DNA of 64,000 bases from Actinacidiphila acidipaludis (lineage in GTDB: Bacteria; Actinomycetota; Actinomycetes; Streptomycetales; Streptomycetaceae), in contig NZ_JAINZZ010000005.1 in the NCBI RefSeq assembly GCF_019890725.1, positions 124,001 to 188,000 of the forward strand, written 5' to 3'. Within the stretch, counting starts at the first letter, position 1. The number at the start of each line of letters is the position of its first letter. A program made the translations under genes and the position numbers. Positions 8,475 to 17,575 of the stretch are shown here, in pieces. Below the pieces are notes generated by a model. The model made no database searches. It was not told the DNA's origin and saw only the letters and a list, made by a program, of their open reading frames with translations.

Positions 8475-9635
8475 CTAGCGTGGGGGCGAAGGCCACCCAT
8501 TCCCCGAGGGGAACCGCTCGGGGCGGAAGTCCGCAAGCATCGCGTCTCTCGTCCCGCTGAGGATCTCCGAAGCGAGCAGCCGGCCGATCACCGGCCCGAG
8601 CGTGATGCCGCTGTGGGAAACGGCCTCGTAGTAGCCCGGCACGGACGGTACCTCTCCCACCGAGGGAAATCCGTCAGCCGGGATGGGCCGCTGCACCACC
8701 CGGGTCTGTGCGATGCGAGCGTCACGCAACTCCGGAACGACGTGGCACGCCGCTTCGTGGAGCCGCTGTGCGAGTTCCGGTGGATCTGCCTCTGTGTCGA
8801 TGAGTGCGTCGATGAGTCCGTCCACCTCGCGGCTGTGGAGGACCACCTCGGCATCCCCGTGAGGGCGGATCTCGATGTGAGGCGCATGCATGGCCCGACG
8901 GACCGGGACACGGGTACAGCCGATCCGGGTGACGACGCCGGGTTCCCGGCGCATCGGCAGGTCCCGTGCCACGAACCGGGCGACCTCGGAGGCACTGGGC
9001 CCTGCCGCATTCACGACTGCATCGACGTCGAGAACGCTCCCGTCGGACAGAGCAACCGTCCGGATGCGCCGGTCGGCATCGGTGCCGATGCCACGCACGG
9101 CGGTGCCGAAGCGATGCTCGGCGCCGGCCGCGACCGCCTGTCCCACCAGGCGCTCGACGAGATGACGCCCGTGCACCCACGCTTCGTCAGCACAGAAGGC
9201 GACGGGAACCCGGTCGGGCAGCTGGAGAGCGGGTTCGAGGCGACGTACCTCAGCGCCCGTAAGCACCTCGACCCGGTAGTCCCAGCTCGTCAGCAGTGAC
9301 GCCGTTTCCAGCAGCTTCGTCTCGGCCGCGCGGTCGTCTGCCCAGCGCAGGTGGCCACTGGGATACCACCATGAGTCCGGCCCGATGGCCCTGGCGAGCT
9401 CACGGTGGGCGGCCATGCCGGCGACGTTCAGGTCGAAGTAAGACTTGAGCGCCGTCTTGTTGCTCGCGTTGACCCAGGAGAAGGACCAGTCGGTGACGCC
9501 TTCGCCCGGCCGGCCCGCGTCGATGAAGACCACTTGGACGCCTCGCCGGGACAGGTTCCAGCCCACGCTGGCTCCGAGGATGCCCACTCCGATGACAGCA
9601 ACGCGTCGGGGCCGCTTCACGGTTTCGATCCTCAC
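8475..9635 (-). CDS. DAO-family FAD-dependent oxidoreductase
   Basis: 386 residues. The N-terminus carries the dinucleotide-binding motif V-I-G-V-G-I-L-G-A-S at about 14-23, followed by F-I-D-A-G, and the C-terminus has the D-amino-acid-oxidase/glycine-oxidase pattern G-Y-Y-E-A-V-S-H-S-G-I-T-L-G-P. It probably oxidises an amine or amino acid with FAD; the substrate cannot be told. A GTG at 9635 has GGAGG 8 bases upstream, making it the preferred start over the GTG five codons earlier. It stands alone between a STAS gene and a divergent DUF6461 gene. Confidence 0.85.
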   Translation of the reverse strand: MRIETVKRPRRVAVIGVGILGASVGWNLSRRGVQVVFIDAGRPGEGVTDWSFSWVNASNKTALKSYFDLNVAGMAAHRELARAIGPDSWWYPSGHLRWADDRAAETKLLETASLLTSWDYRVEVLTGAEVRRLEPALQLPDRVPVAFCADEAWVHGRHLVERLVGQAVAAGAEHRFGTAVRGIGTDADRRIRTVALSDGSVLDVDAVVNAAGPSASEVARFVARDLPMRREPGVVTRIGCTRVPVRRAMHAPHIEIRPHGDAEVVLHSREVDGLIDALIDTEADPPELAQRLHEAACHVVPELRDARIAQTRVVQRPIPADGFPSVGEVPSVPGYYEAVSHSGITLGPVIGRLLASEILSGTRDAMLADFRPERFPSGNGWPSPPR

Positions 9636-9875
9636 GAACGCTCCCTCCACAGATCACTGGCCAACTCCCGTTCCGAGCATGCGAGGCACCGCGTTATCGC
9701 GCTCGGACTACCTCGCGGACGTGATGTGAGGTGAGCGGCACCGCCCGCAGGCACGGTGACCGGTACCCAGGCCGGTCGCCCGTGAAGGTACGAGCAGCCG
9801 TTGCTCGGTTGTGCCGAGATCATGCAAGGCTTGGTGCGAAGCAATCCCCGGCGCGCGAACGAGACAGGGTGAGCG

Positions 9876-10478
9876 GTGGACAACGGTGTGAGGTGGCTGG
9901 CGGACTCGCCGTGGTACTTCAGTGTCACATTTGTACGGGGCATCAGCGCCCGGGAGTTGGGGATCCGGCTGGGCGCGGACGCGTCGGCGGTCCCGGTGTC
10001 CGCGGCAGCGCGGGACATCGAGCCCTTCTTGATCGATCCGAATGCCGGGATCGCCCGCCTCGGGGAGGCCAACGGCTGGGCGTTCGCCGCCGAGTACGGC
10101 GAGGCTCGTGGCACCCGGCGCAGCGTCCTCGCCGAGTTGTCGAAGGGGGGCGGTGAGGCGGTGAACCTCGACCCGCAGGTGGATCACCCGCCTCCGATGT
10201 TCTCTTGCGCGATGGACGGGGACGTGGTGTGCTCGTTCGGGCTCGGGGAGGAGAGCAGGCGGTGGGGCACCCTTCCTGATCTGCTCAATCCGTCCCTCGA
10301 GAGCGCCGGGGTCCTGCTGCCCGACGGTACCCCGCTGACGGTCGGCGCGCAGCGGTGGGCGATGGCCCTGGGCGTGATCGAGCGGCACTTCGGCCTGTCC
10401 CTGCCGCGGGGCCAGGTGATGGACGGGGAGCTGCCCACGGTGGCGGTGAGCGGCCATCCGGATCTGCGCACCCTGTGA
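9876..10478 (+). CDS. DUF6461 family protein
   Basis: 200 residues. The opening W-L-A-D-S-P-W-Y-F-S-V-T-F-V-R-G-I-S and R-L-G-A-D motif match the DUF6461 family common in Streptomyces. No signal peptide or membrane segment is seen, so it is probably cytoplasmic. Function is unknown. The GTG start at 9876 follows AGGGTGA. A bidirectional hairpin terminator separates it from the convergent large secreted protein gene. Confidence 0.75.
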   Translation: MDNGVRWLADSPWYFSVTFVRGISARELGIRLGADASAVPVSAAARDIEPFLIDPNAGIARLGEANGWAFAAEYGEARGTRRSVLAELSKGGGEAVNLDPQVDHPPPMFSCAMDGDVVCSFGLGEESRRWGTLPDLLNPSLESAGVLLPDGTPLTVGAQRWAMALGVIERHFGLSLPRGQVMDGELPTVAVSGHPDLRTL

Positions 10479-10490
10479 CCGGGAGCCGGC

Positions 10491-10537
10491 AGCGCCTGGG
10501 TGCGACGACCCGGTCAGGGCCGCCGCACCCAGGCGCT
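10491..10537. terminator. bidirectional hairpin terminator
   Basis: Perfect 14-bp arms agcgcctgggtgcg (10491-10504) and cgcacccaggcgct (10524-10537) with a 19-base loop lie between two convergent stop codons. Confidence 0.8.
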
Positions 10538-10547
10538 CAGTGAAGAA

Positions 10548-13500
10548 TCAGGTGGCGTTCTTCTGCATCACACAGGTGGTGTCCGCCGCCGTGCAGTGAT
10601 CGAAGCCAGGCGTGGCGACCCAGAAGGCGTCTCCGTCCAGCATGCGGTTGTACCAGACGAATCCACCGGTGCGGCCGAAGGGCGCGAGCGCCCCGGAGTT
10701 CTGGTCCAGCGGAATGCTGGCCCGCCCGCACTTCTCCGACCAGTTGGGAATGTCGTAGCGGTCGTCGTCCCTGAGGGTCCAGGTATCGCTGTCGATCGGG
10801 GTCGCGTAGAACTGCGCGCATTGGTCCCCTGATGTCACGCCGCTTCCTGACGCGCCGCCGCTCTCCTTGGTCGTGGCGAACGCGTACTCGTCGCAACTGA
10901 CGTCGGGCGTCTCCGTGCGTCCGGTCCAGCTGTCAGGGCAGATCACACTGCGGTTGTCCGTCTGCCCGTCGGAACTGTAGTGCAGCGGCGACTTGTCGGC
11001 CCTGCTGCCGAAGTGGTTGGCGTTGTGCGTCTTCATCAGCCAGTAGTACGCGCCGGCCGCGGGGTAGCGATCGGTGCTGACGGTGTACGTGGGTGTGTAG
11101 TTCTTGAAGACGCACCCGGCATTGCCGGCACCCTTGGTGATGTCGTCGCACCGGATGGCCAGGTCGCCGTAGGTGTTGCCCAGGCTGGCGGTGTCCACGA
11201 CCCCGGGGACGGAGGAGATGGTGCCGCTCAGGTCCCATCCGAGGTTGACCTCTTCCTGGTCCGTACCGTTCCAGGTGGTCGTGAAGAACTGACTGGCCGC
11301 GTGGGTGTCCTCGGGGCCGACCCACGTCATCGCTCCCCCGCTCGCCTTGGGACCCTGCGTGCAGTCGTCACAGTCCTCGGACGTGATCCAGCTCAAGGTC
11401 ACCGCACCGAGCGTGGGCGAGATCTCCATCGGTACGAGCACCAGATACTGGTCGATCTCCGGTGTGTTGTTGAGCAGATGGATCTCCTGGGTCATGGCGA
11501 AGGTGGCGGTTCCGATCACCTTCCCGTCGACGACGAAGGCGACGATCAGCGGGTTGATCTTGTTCAGGCATGCGTCAGTGCGCGTGTCCGCGTCGCCCGT
11601 GTAGCTGACACTGTCCGATGAGCACCACGGCACGATGCTGGGCTGGCCGGTGGCCTCGGAAAGGGATTTCGCCATCGCGCGGGCTCGGGCGGAACCCCGT
11701 GCGGGCGGGGCGCCCATGGTGAGGCAGGTGGTGCGGCCCTTCGCGTCGACGGGGGCGCAGTGCGATCCCGCACCGGCTCCGGGCAGTTGTGCGGCTGAGC
11801 GGAGCAGGGAGGCGCCCACGTCCGTACGCGTGCTCGACGTGTGCAGGGCAGCGGCCGCGGGGGTGTCCGGTTCGCCGCGTGTGACGGGGTTCGGCTGCCC
11901 TTCCCAATCCGGCAGCGGCGCGGTGTCGTCGGGGTTGGGGAAGGTGATGCCGGGCATCTGCGAGTAGTCGCCCGGAACGAAGGCGACGGCGTCCCAGGCG
12001 ATGTCCTTGTCGCCGGTGCCGGTGCTGTTGGCGTTGGACAGCCTGACTTCGGGAGCCTGGTCGTTGAACCGGTAGGCGCCGAGGGAAACCCAGGTGTTGG
12101 ACGAGTTGGCGTTCTGGGAGATCGTCTTGGTCACGGTGCCGAAGGGCGTGACGATCTGGTAGTCGGCCTCCGTGGTCTGCGCTCCGGTGTCGGGGATGTG
12201 GACGTAGATCTTCGCCTGCTTCTGGGGCAGGGGCGCGCCGAGTTTCCAGTCGCCCAGGACGGTCATGCGTCCGCCTTCGCCGCCGAGGTGTGCGGCGTTC
12301 CGGTCGTGGGCGTACCAGAAGTGTCCCTGGTAGCCGCCGCCTATCTGGTGCAGGTCCCCCTTGGCTTCGTAGCGGGCGACGCCATCGGGATAGTCGGTGT
12401 CGGGGTAGAAGGTGAACTGGAACGTGCCCTGGGAGGTGGCGTTGCCGCAGGTGCTCCAGGTGGGTGTCCCGTCGGGTACGGAGTCGACGACGAGTGCGCC
12501 GGCAGGTGGCGCCGCGCAGTCGGGTGTGCCGTACTGGAGACGGTAGCCGCGGCCGGGTTCGGCCCGTAGCGTCTGGTACTTGATGCTCTCGTGGCCGCAC
12601 GTGTCGGCGCAGTCCGGTTTCCAGAGGGTCTGTTCGTTGTTCCACCAGTGGAGTTGGTCGCAGCCGTCGATGTGCTGCGTCTCGCACGGCGGCGGGTTGG
12701 AGACGTCGCACGCGTTGTCCGCCGTGCAGAAGGTGTCCAGCGGGGGTTTGATCTGACTGCGCATCTGGTCGGTCAGCCACCATGAGGGCTGGAAGCCGGC
12801 GGACGAGAAGCCGCTGTCGCCGGGCCAGTCCTGACGCCCTGAGGTGGCGTAGGAGTGGCCGGTGTCGATGGACCAGGCGGCCCAGCCCATCACCTTCTCC
12901 TCGTACGGCCAGTCCTGCGGGTGAGCGGCGTCGCCGTTCGCCTTCGCATCGAGGGTGGTGTCCATGAAGGCCAGCCGCGACGGCGGGTAGATGGGGTTGG
13001 CCGGGTTGTTGTACCAGCCGAGTCCCCACGGAACGCCGGGAGCGCCCGCGGGACGGTTGAAACCGAGGTTGTAGTTCCAGACGGCGGTGAACCAGTTCTC
13101 CGGCTTGGACGCGTCGTCGTTGTTCACCGTGACGGTCTGGCCGCTGGTGTGCACCTCGTTCCACTTGTCGGCCAGGATCTTCAGCGACGCGGCGACATTG
13201 ACGGTGTAGTCCAGCGCCACGGCCTTCTGCAGCGTCGGCGACAGAGCGGTCTCACCGGGCTTCTCGTGTCCGGCCATCCGCATGCCGTCGGTGACCTGGC
13301 CCACGCCGTAACCGCAGTCGGACTTGGTCCAGTCGATTTTCCAGTAGTCCGAGGGGTCGGAGCCGGAGTGGCCGTAGAAGCCGACGATGCCGGTGAGCGG
13401 GTTGCCCATCTGACCGGGGATCGCACCGGATTCGGCCTGCCAGAGATTGGATTCCTGGGCGAGGATGCCGAGTTCGACCTGGGCGGGGATGCGTCCTCCG

Positions 13501-15044
13501 CCGATCAGGCTCGGCGCGGGAAACAGGGCCTGGGGGTCGATGCTGCTCAGGCCGGTCTGCGCGCGCCAGCCGCCCTGGGCGATCCAGCTCGCGTTCAGGT
13601 CGCCGCGCACGGCCATGTCGACCGCCCATTCCACCTGGTTGGGCGTGGGCTGCAGGGCCTGCTCATTGACGTCGTTGCGCGGCACCGAGCACCAGCGGTC
13701 GGTGTCCACGGGGTTGTGGTCGTCGGTGTCCGCCGCTGTGGCCCGAGCCTTGACCCGTCCCTTCCGGGCCTGGGCCTTCGCCTGGGTGACGGCTCCGGCG
13801 CTGCCCGCGAGAGCGGGCGACAGCGTCGCCGTGCCGGCTGCCGCTGGAGGGGCGCCGACCGTCTGCGTGATCTTCTTGCCCGTCGCGGTGGCGGTGGCGG
13901 TCAACTGCACCGACCCGTCGGCCGTGGTCGGCGTCCGGGCCGGGGCGGGGCCCGGTGCCGGTTCAGCGGAGGTGGTGTCGCTGCCGGTGCCCGCGATACT
14001 GGCCAGACCCGCCCGGACGCCGGGCGTCAGGACCGGGTCGACGGCCAAGCGCCCCTGGCTCGACAACACCGCTCCGGCGTCCGCGGCTATTCGCGTGACG
14101 CCGGTGCCCGCGGTCTTCGGCGTTCCCGTGGGGTGCCCGGTCAGGAACACACCGCCGGGCCCGCCCTGTTTCAGCGCCAGGTCCCCGAGCGGGCCGCCGG
14201 CTACCGTGACCACTGTGCCGGAGGCCCACACCTTGGCGTGAGCGGTGCTGTCGCCCTTGTGGTCGAGGAAGGCGAAGGTGTCTTTGCCTGCCTTGTCCTT
14301 GCCCGCCGGGTGGATGTCGTACGGCGCGCTGTCGGCCACGGCCAGGCTTGCGACCTTGCCTGTGCGGCCGATGTGCACCAAGTGGTGGCCCAGGGCGGCG
14401 ACGTCGCCGTCGGCGACCGGCACTGCCGAGGTCACCTGCCCGCTCGCGGTGGTGTTCGCGACGGTGGCGCCGGAGGTGTTCACCGTGACCAGATGCGTCG
14501 TGTCGTCGCGATAGGCGGTGAACGCGGCTGTGCGTGTGGCGGGGTTGCAGGACGGGTCGAAGTAGGCCAGCGACGCGGTGAGAGGCAGCTTGGTGACGAC
14601 GCCCTTGTCGAGGTCCACGACCGCGGTGAACGCGCCGCCCAGCATGAGGTCTTCGTGGTTGGTGAAGGTGCGCGGCGCGTAGACGACGGCTGCGTGCGAG
14701 GAGTCGATGACGCAGCTGTTGCCGACCCATGTGTCCGCCGGCATCCCCGGCTCCGCCAGGACCGCCGCGGTCCGCCACGCATACGCCCTATTGCTGTCGG
14801 CGACCAGCAGATGCACGCCGTCGCTGTCGGCGGCCGCCACCACGGCTCGGTCCGACGAGGTCCGCCACCCCTTGCCGAGCGTCGCGTCGGGATCGGCTAC
14901 CGCACCGGGCGCCGGCGGACTGCCGACGCTGCTCGTGTCCGGGGGTGCGGGCCGCGCGTTTGCCGGAACCGCCTGTATGAACCCCGCAAGAGCTGCGGCC
15001 ACGGCGATGGCCACCGCCATGGTTTTCCCGCGGACGGACGTCAC
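10548..15044 (-). CDS. large secreted protein: lysozyme-like region, golvesin-like domain and NucA/NucB nuclease
   Basis: 1,498 residues. An N-terminal signal peptide (TMAVAIAVAAALAGFIQAVPANA) is followed by a propeller-like region rich in short beta repeats, an Ala/Thr-rich linker near 370-450, and a region near 500-780 with A-Q-E-S-N-L-W and G-Y-G-V-G-Q-V-T-D-G that looks like a transglycosylase/lysozyme fold. Near 940-1080 is a golvesin C-terminal-type beta domain (K-I-Y-V-H-I-P ... W-V-S-L-G-A-Y-R-F ... D-A-V-A-F-V-P). The last about 170 residues resemble NucA/NucB DNases, with S-C-D-E-Y-A-F-A near 1385. Many cysteines suggest extracellular disulfides. Domain order suggests a secreted wall-active and DNA-degrading enzyme. 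Confidence 0.75.
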   Translation of the reverse strand: MTSVRGKTMAVAIAVAAALAGFIQAVPANARPAPPDTSSVGSPPAPGAVADPDATLGKGWRTSSDRAVVAAADSDGVHLLVADSNRAYAWRTAAVLAEPGMPADTWVGNSCVIDSSHAAVVYAPRTFTNHEDLMLGGAFTAVVDLDKGVVTKLPLTASLAYFDPSCNPATRTAAFTAYRDDTTHLVTVNTSGATVANTTASGQVTSAVPVADGDVAALGHHLVHIGRTGKVASLAVADSAPYDIHPAGKDKAGKDTFAFLDHKGDSTAHAKVWASGTVVTVAGGPLGDLALKQGGPGGVFLTGHPTGTPKTAGTGVTRIAADAGAVLSSQGRLAVDPVLTPGVRAGLASIAGTGSDTTSAEPAPGPAPARTPTTADGSVQLTATATATGKKITQTVGAPPAAAGTATLSPALAGSAGAVTQAKAQARKGRVKARATAADTDDHNPVDTDRWCSVPRNDVNEQALQPTPNQVEWAVDMAVRGDLNASWIAQGGWRAQTGLSSIDPQALFPAPSLIGGGRIPAQVELGILAQESNLWQAESGAIPGQMGNPLTGIVGFYGHSGSDPSDYWKIDWTKSDCGYGVGQVTDGMRMAGHEKPGETALSPTLQKAVALDYTVNVAASLKILADKWNEVHTSGQTVTVNNDDASKPENWFTAVWNYNLGFNRPAGAPGVPWGLGWYNNPANPIYPPSRLAFMDTTLDAKANGDAAHPQDWPYEEKVMGWAAWSIDTGHSYATSGRQDWPGDSGFSSAGFQPSWWLTDQMRSQIKPPLDTFCTADNACDVSNPPPCETQHIDGCDQLHWWNNEQTLWKPDCADTCGHESIKYQTLRAEPGRGYRLQYGTPDCAAPPAGALVVDSVPDGTPTWSTCGNATSQGTFQFTFYPDTDYPDGVARYEAKGDLHQIGGGYQGHFWYAHDRNAAHLGGEGGRMTVLGDWKLGAPLPQKQAKIYVHIPDTGAQTTEADYQIVTPFGTVTKTISQNANSSNTWVSLGAYRFNDQAPEVRLSNANSTGTGDKDIAWDAVAFVPGDYSQMPGITFPNPDDTAPLPDWEGQPNPVTRGEPDTPAAAALHTSSTRTDVGASLLRSAAQLPGAGAGSHCAPVDAKGRTTCLTMGAPPARGSARARAMAKSLSEATGQPSIVPWCSSDSVSYTGDADTRTDACLNKINPLIVAFVVDGKVIGTATFAMTQEIHLLNNTPEIDQYLVLVPMEISPTLGAVTLSWITSEDCDDCTQGPKASGGAMTWVGPEDTHAASQFFTTTWNGTDQEEVNLGWDLSGTISSVPGVVDTASLGNTYGDLAIRCDDITKGAGNAGCVFKNYTPTYTVSTDRYPAAGAYYWLMKTHNANHFGSRADKSPLHYSSDGQTDNRSVICPDSWTGRTETPDVSCDEYAFATTKESGGASGSGVTSGDQCAQFYATPIDSDTWTLRDDDRYDIPNWSEKCGRASIPLDQNSGALAPFGRTGGFVWYNRMLDGDAFWVATPGFDHCTAADTTCVMQKNAT

Positions 15045-15365
15045 TGCTTCTCCTCTGTTCTGGCTTCACGGATGTGTTCACAGGCACCGGACCAAATCCC
15101 GCGCGCGCCCGGCCGGAGGCGATGAGGTGGCGTGCCTTTCCGGTGCGGGCGTCGAGACCGCGCTTGACATACCGATTCCGCATGGACCGAACGTTTCGTC
15201 GCTGTACTGCGCGTTGCGCGGCTCTGGCACAGCACACCGTGGACACGCTAGGTACAGGCTTCCTTTGTCCGTCCTAGCTTCGTCCTAAGGCCACGTCAGA
15301 CGGGCAGTCGGCTCCGCCGAAGCGGCTCCGCTGCCGCGGGGCGAACAAGGAGACAGGCCGAGCAA

Positions 15366-15396
15366 GGGCCCCGTCCGCATGAAGCGGACGGGGCCC
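15366..15396. terminator. hairpin, 13-bp perfect stem
   Basis: Arms gggccccgtccgc and gcggacggggccc enclose a 5-base loop (atgaa). It lies in the 490-bp gap between the fasciclin stop codon and the start codon of the large secreted protein. It may be a second terminator for the fasciclin transcript. Apart from this and the next hairpin, the gap should hold the promoter of the large gene; I see no convincing ORF. Confidence 0.65.
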
Positions 15397-15476
15397 AAGG
15401 CTTACTGAAGGCCGCCCTGGCGGCGATGGCTGCCCAGTGGCCTGGACGGAGCCGGCTCCGCGGCCGGACAGCCGTG

Positions 15477-15521
15477 CGGGCCTTCGCGCGGCACGAAGGA
15501 TCCGTACCGCGCGAAGGCCCG
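15477..15521 (-). terminator. terminator of the fasciclin gene
   Basis: Perfect 15-bp arms cgggccttcgcgcgg (15477-15491) and ccgcgcgaaggcccg (15507-15521) with a 15-base loop sit 13 bases beyond the fasciclin stop codon on the minus strand. Confidence 0.75.
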
Positions 15522-15534
15522 TTCCGCCTCCCGC

Positions 15535-16149
15535 TCAGCTGGGCGGCATCAGCACGGTGTCGACGAGGTACACGGTGGCGTTCGCGGTCGGGATGTTGCC
15601 GCAGACGATGTTGGCGGTGTTGTTCACCTTGAAGCTCGTGCCCGAGCCGGACGTCGTGAGCTTGGAGCCCTCGAGCGTGGTGAACGAGCCGTTGGGCAGC
15701 TCCGCCTTCGTCACGTGCTGCTGCACCACGTGGTACTCCAGCGCCTTCTTCAGCTGCGTCGGATTGTTGACCAGGGTGGTCCGCTGGGAGGACGACAGCT
15801 TCTGCCAGGCGGCGTTCGTCGGTGCGAACAAGGTGATGTTGTTCGACGTGTCGAGCGTGTTGGCGAGCTTGGCGCGGTTGACGTAGCTGACCAGCGTGCT
15901 CAGCAGCGGATTCCCGGTCGCCGCGGCCACGACCTTCTGCTTGGCCATGACGGCGGCGCTGCCCGCTCCGGTCGTGGGCAGCGAGGAGCAGCCGGGGCCG
16001 AAGATGCCGGCGGAATTGGTCGAGGTAGGGGTCGGCGAGGGTGAGCTGCTCTGCGCGTTCGCCGCGGGTGCCAGACCGCCGATGCTCAGCGGGATGGCGA
16101 CGGCGGCCGCCGCTACGGCCGTGGTGAAGCCGGTACGTGACAGTGCCAT
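15535..16149 (-). CDS. secreted fasciclin (FAS1) domain protein
   Basis: 204 residues with a signal peptide ending near A-P-A-A-N-A (about residue 32), a Ser/Pro/Thr linker and one FAS1 domain. The H1 box (I-T-L-F-A-P-T-N-A-A-W) and H2-like end (A-N-A-T-V-Y-L-V-D-T-V-L-M-P) are clear. It resembles mycobacterial MPT70 and other actinobacterial secreted fasciclins, which act in adhesion or envelope contacts. The ATG at 16149 has GGAGG nine bases upstream. An upstream minus-strand importer gene ends 256 bases away, with a palindrome between, so it is probably transcribed separately. Confidence 0.9.
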   Translation of the reverse strand: MALSRTGFTTAVAAAAVAIPLSIGGLAPAANAQSSSPSPTPTSTNSAGIFGPGCSSLPTTGAGSAAVMAKQKVVAAATGNPLLSTLVSYVNRAKLANTLDTSNNITLFAPTNAAWQKLSSSQRTTLVNNPTQLKKALEYHVVQQHVTKAELPNGSFTTLEGSKLTTSGSGTSFKVNNTANIVCGNIPTANATVYLVDTVLMPPS

Positions 16150-16356
16150 GGAATCGAACCTCCAGGAGCAGGCGGAGGCCGGGGGCGAATCGTTTTCCGC
16201 CTGCGGGCCGTGTCCCCGTGGAAGGCGTCCTGCCTGCAAGAGAGCAACGTGGTTCGGTTGTGTCCCCCACAGCAAGGTAGCGGCGGGTGTGCCCCTCCGC
16301 ACCTCGAGGCGCCCTCCGGCCGTGGCGCCGCCCCGGCCAGAGGGGGCCTCGACCGA

Positions 16357-16386
16357 TGTGGCATCTACAAGCTTGTAGACGCCACA
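16357..16386. terminator. 30-bp near-perfect palindrome after the importer operon
   Basis: TGTGGC at 16357 and GCCACA at 16386 flank the perfect core TCTACAAGCTTGTAGA (16364-16379); only one base pair mismatches over 30 bp. It lies 18 bases beyond the stop codon of the binding-protein gene. It folds as a 13-bp stem with a 4-base loop, so a terminator is likely, but the loopless symmetry would also suit an operator for the fasciclin gene. Confidence 0.6.
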
Positions 16387-16404
16387 CCGCGGAGCGTGGA
16401 TGCC

Positions 16405-17481
16405 TCAGCCGTCGGCGCCGGCCGGCGTCGTGGTCGTGGTGAAGCCCTCCTTCTTGTTCGCGCTGAGGGCGAAGTCGTTGGTGAACGTCGCGCTCAGGTC
16501 CACCGACGACGTCACGGCCCCGACCATCTTCTCGGTCGCCAGCGCCGTCTTCGGGCCGCCGGCAGGCATGATCCCGTCGGGCAGGAACTGCCCCTTGTCC
16601 TCGTTCAGCGCCGTGATGTAGTCGGCCTTGGTGACCAGCTGGTTCTGCACGAATGACTGAGGCAGCTTGTCGGCGATGTCGGCCGCGCTGTGCGTGTTGA
16701 TCCAGTGCATGGTGGCCACCAGCGCGTCGACGACCTTCTGCGTCGCGTCCTTGTGCGCGTTCACCCAGTCGGTGCGGGCGAGGACACCCGCGGCCGGGAA
16801 CGCGCCGCCCAGTGCGGCCTTGGCGCCGTCCGTCGTGGCCAGGTCGACTGCGGAGGTGCCGACCCCCTTCTTCTGGATCGCGGCGACGGTGGGCTGCGTC
16901 GTCATGACGCAGTCGGCCTTGCCGTTCTGCAGCGCGGCCACCGCGGTGGAGCCGGCCCCGACCGCGAGCCGGTGGAACTCGCCCGGCTTCACGCCTTTCT
17001 GCGCGGCGATGGCCTGGGTGAGGGTGTCGGTGCCGGACCCGAGGTCGGTGACGCCCAGCGTCTTGCCCTTGAAGTCGGCACCGGACTTCACGCCGCTCTT
17101 GGCGGTGCACATCTCCCGCTCGCCGGGCGCGCCGGACAGCTGGACGACGTCCTCGACCGCCTTGCCCTTCGCCTGGAATTCGATCGTGTGGTTGTACCAG
17201 GCGCCGGCCATGTCCACCTGCCCGGACGCCATGGCTTCCTCGGCGCCGACACCGCCGTCCTGCTCGGTGCTCAGCACGACCTTGACGCCGTACTTCTTGT
17301 AGAAGCCGAGGCTCTCGGCGAGCTGGTAGGGCAGGTAGATCTGCTTGTCGATGCCGCCGACCATGAGCCTGACGGTCGGGGTGCCGCCGGAGGCGGAGGA
17401 CCCGGAGTTGCCGGAACACGCGGAGGCGGCGCTCAGCGCGAGGACGGTGACGAGCGTTGCGGTGAGGGTTCTCTTGGACAT
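16405..17481 (-). CDS. NitT/TauT-type ABC transporter substrate-binding lipoprotein
   Basis: 358 residues. The lipobox L-S-A-A-S-A-C places the acylated cysteine at residue 22, so the mature protein is membrane-anchored outside the cell. The body follows the NMT1/SsuA-like periplasmic-binding fold: an early Y-L-P-Y-Q-L-A-E-S-L-G-F-Y-K-K-Y-G-V-K-V segment, then L-G-V-T-D-L-G-S-G-T-D. Such proteins bind nitrate, sulfonates, taurine or pyrimidine precursors; the ligand here cannot be named. It is the third gene of a minus-strand importer operon after the ATPase and permease genes. Confidence 0.88.
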   Translation of the reverse strand: MSKRTLTATLVTVLALSAASACSGNSGSSASGGTPTVRLMVGGIDKQIYLPYQLAESLGFYKKYGVKVVLSTEQDGGVGAEEAMASGQVDMAGAWYNHTIEFQAKGKAVEDVVQLSGAPGEREMCTAKSGVKSGADFKGKTLGVTDLGSGTDTLTQAIAAQKGVKPGEFHRLAVGAGSTAVAALQNGKADCVMTTQPTVAAIQKKGVGTSAVDLATTDGAKAALGGAFPAAGVLARTDWVNAHKDATQKVVDALVATMHWINTHSAADIADKLPQSFVQNQLVTKADYITALNEDKGQFLPDGIMPAGGPKTALATEKMVGAVTSSVDLSATFTNDFALSANKKEGFTTTTTPAGADG

Positions 17482-17575
17482 GACGGGGCCGGCACCTTTC
17501 GGGGAGTGGTACGCACGGAAGTGGCGCATGGGAGGGAAGGGAGAACGCGGCAGGAGCGGCGGACGGCGGGCCGGA

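Noticed and set aside
12855-15125. 756-residue plus-strand frame opposite the large secreted protein
   Set aside because: Antisense shadow; no motif, while the minus strand has a signal peptide and recognisable domains.
15296-17419. 707-residue minus-strand frame over the fasciclin and binding-protein genes
   Set aside because: It is a shifted frame of two well-supported genes and crosses two terminators.
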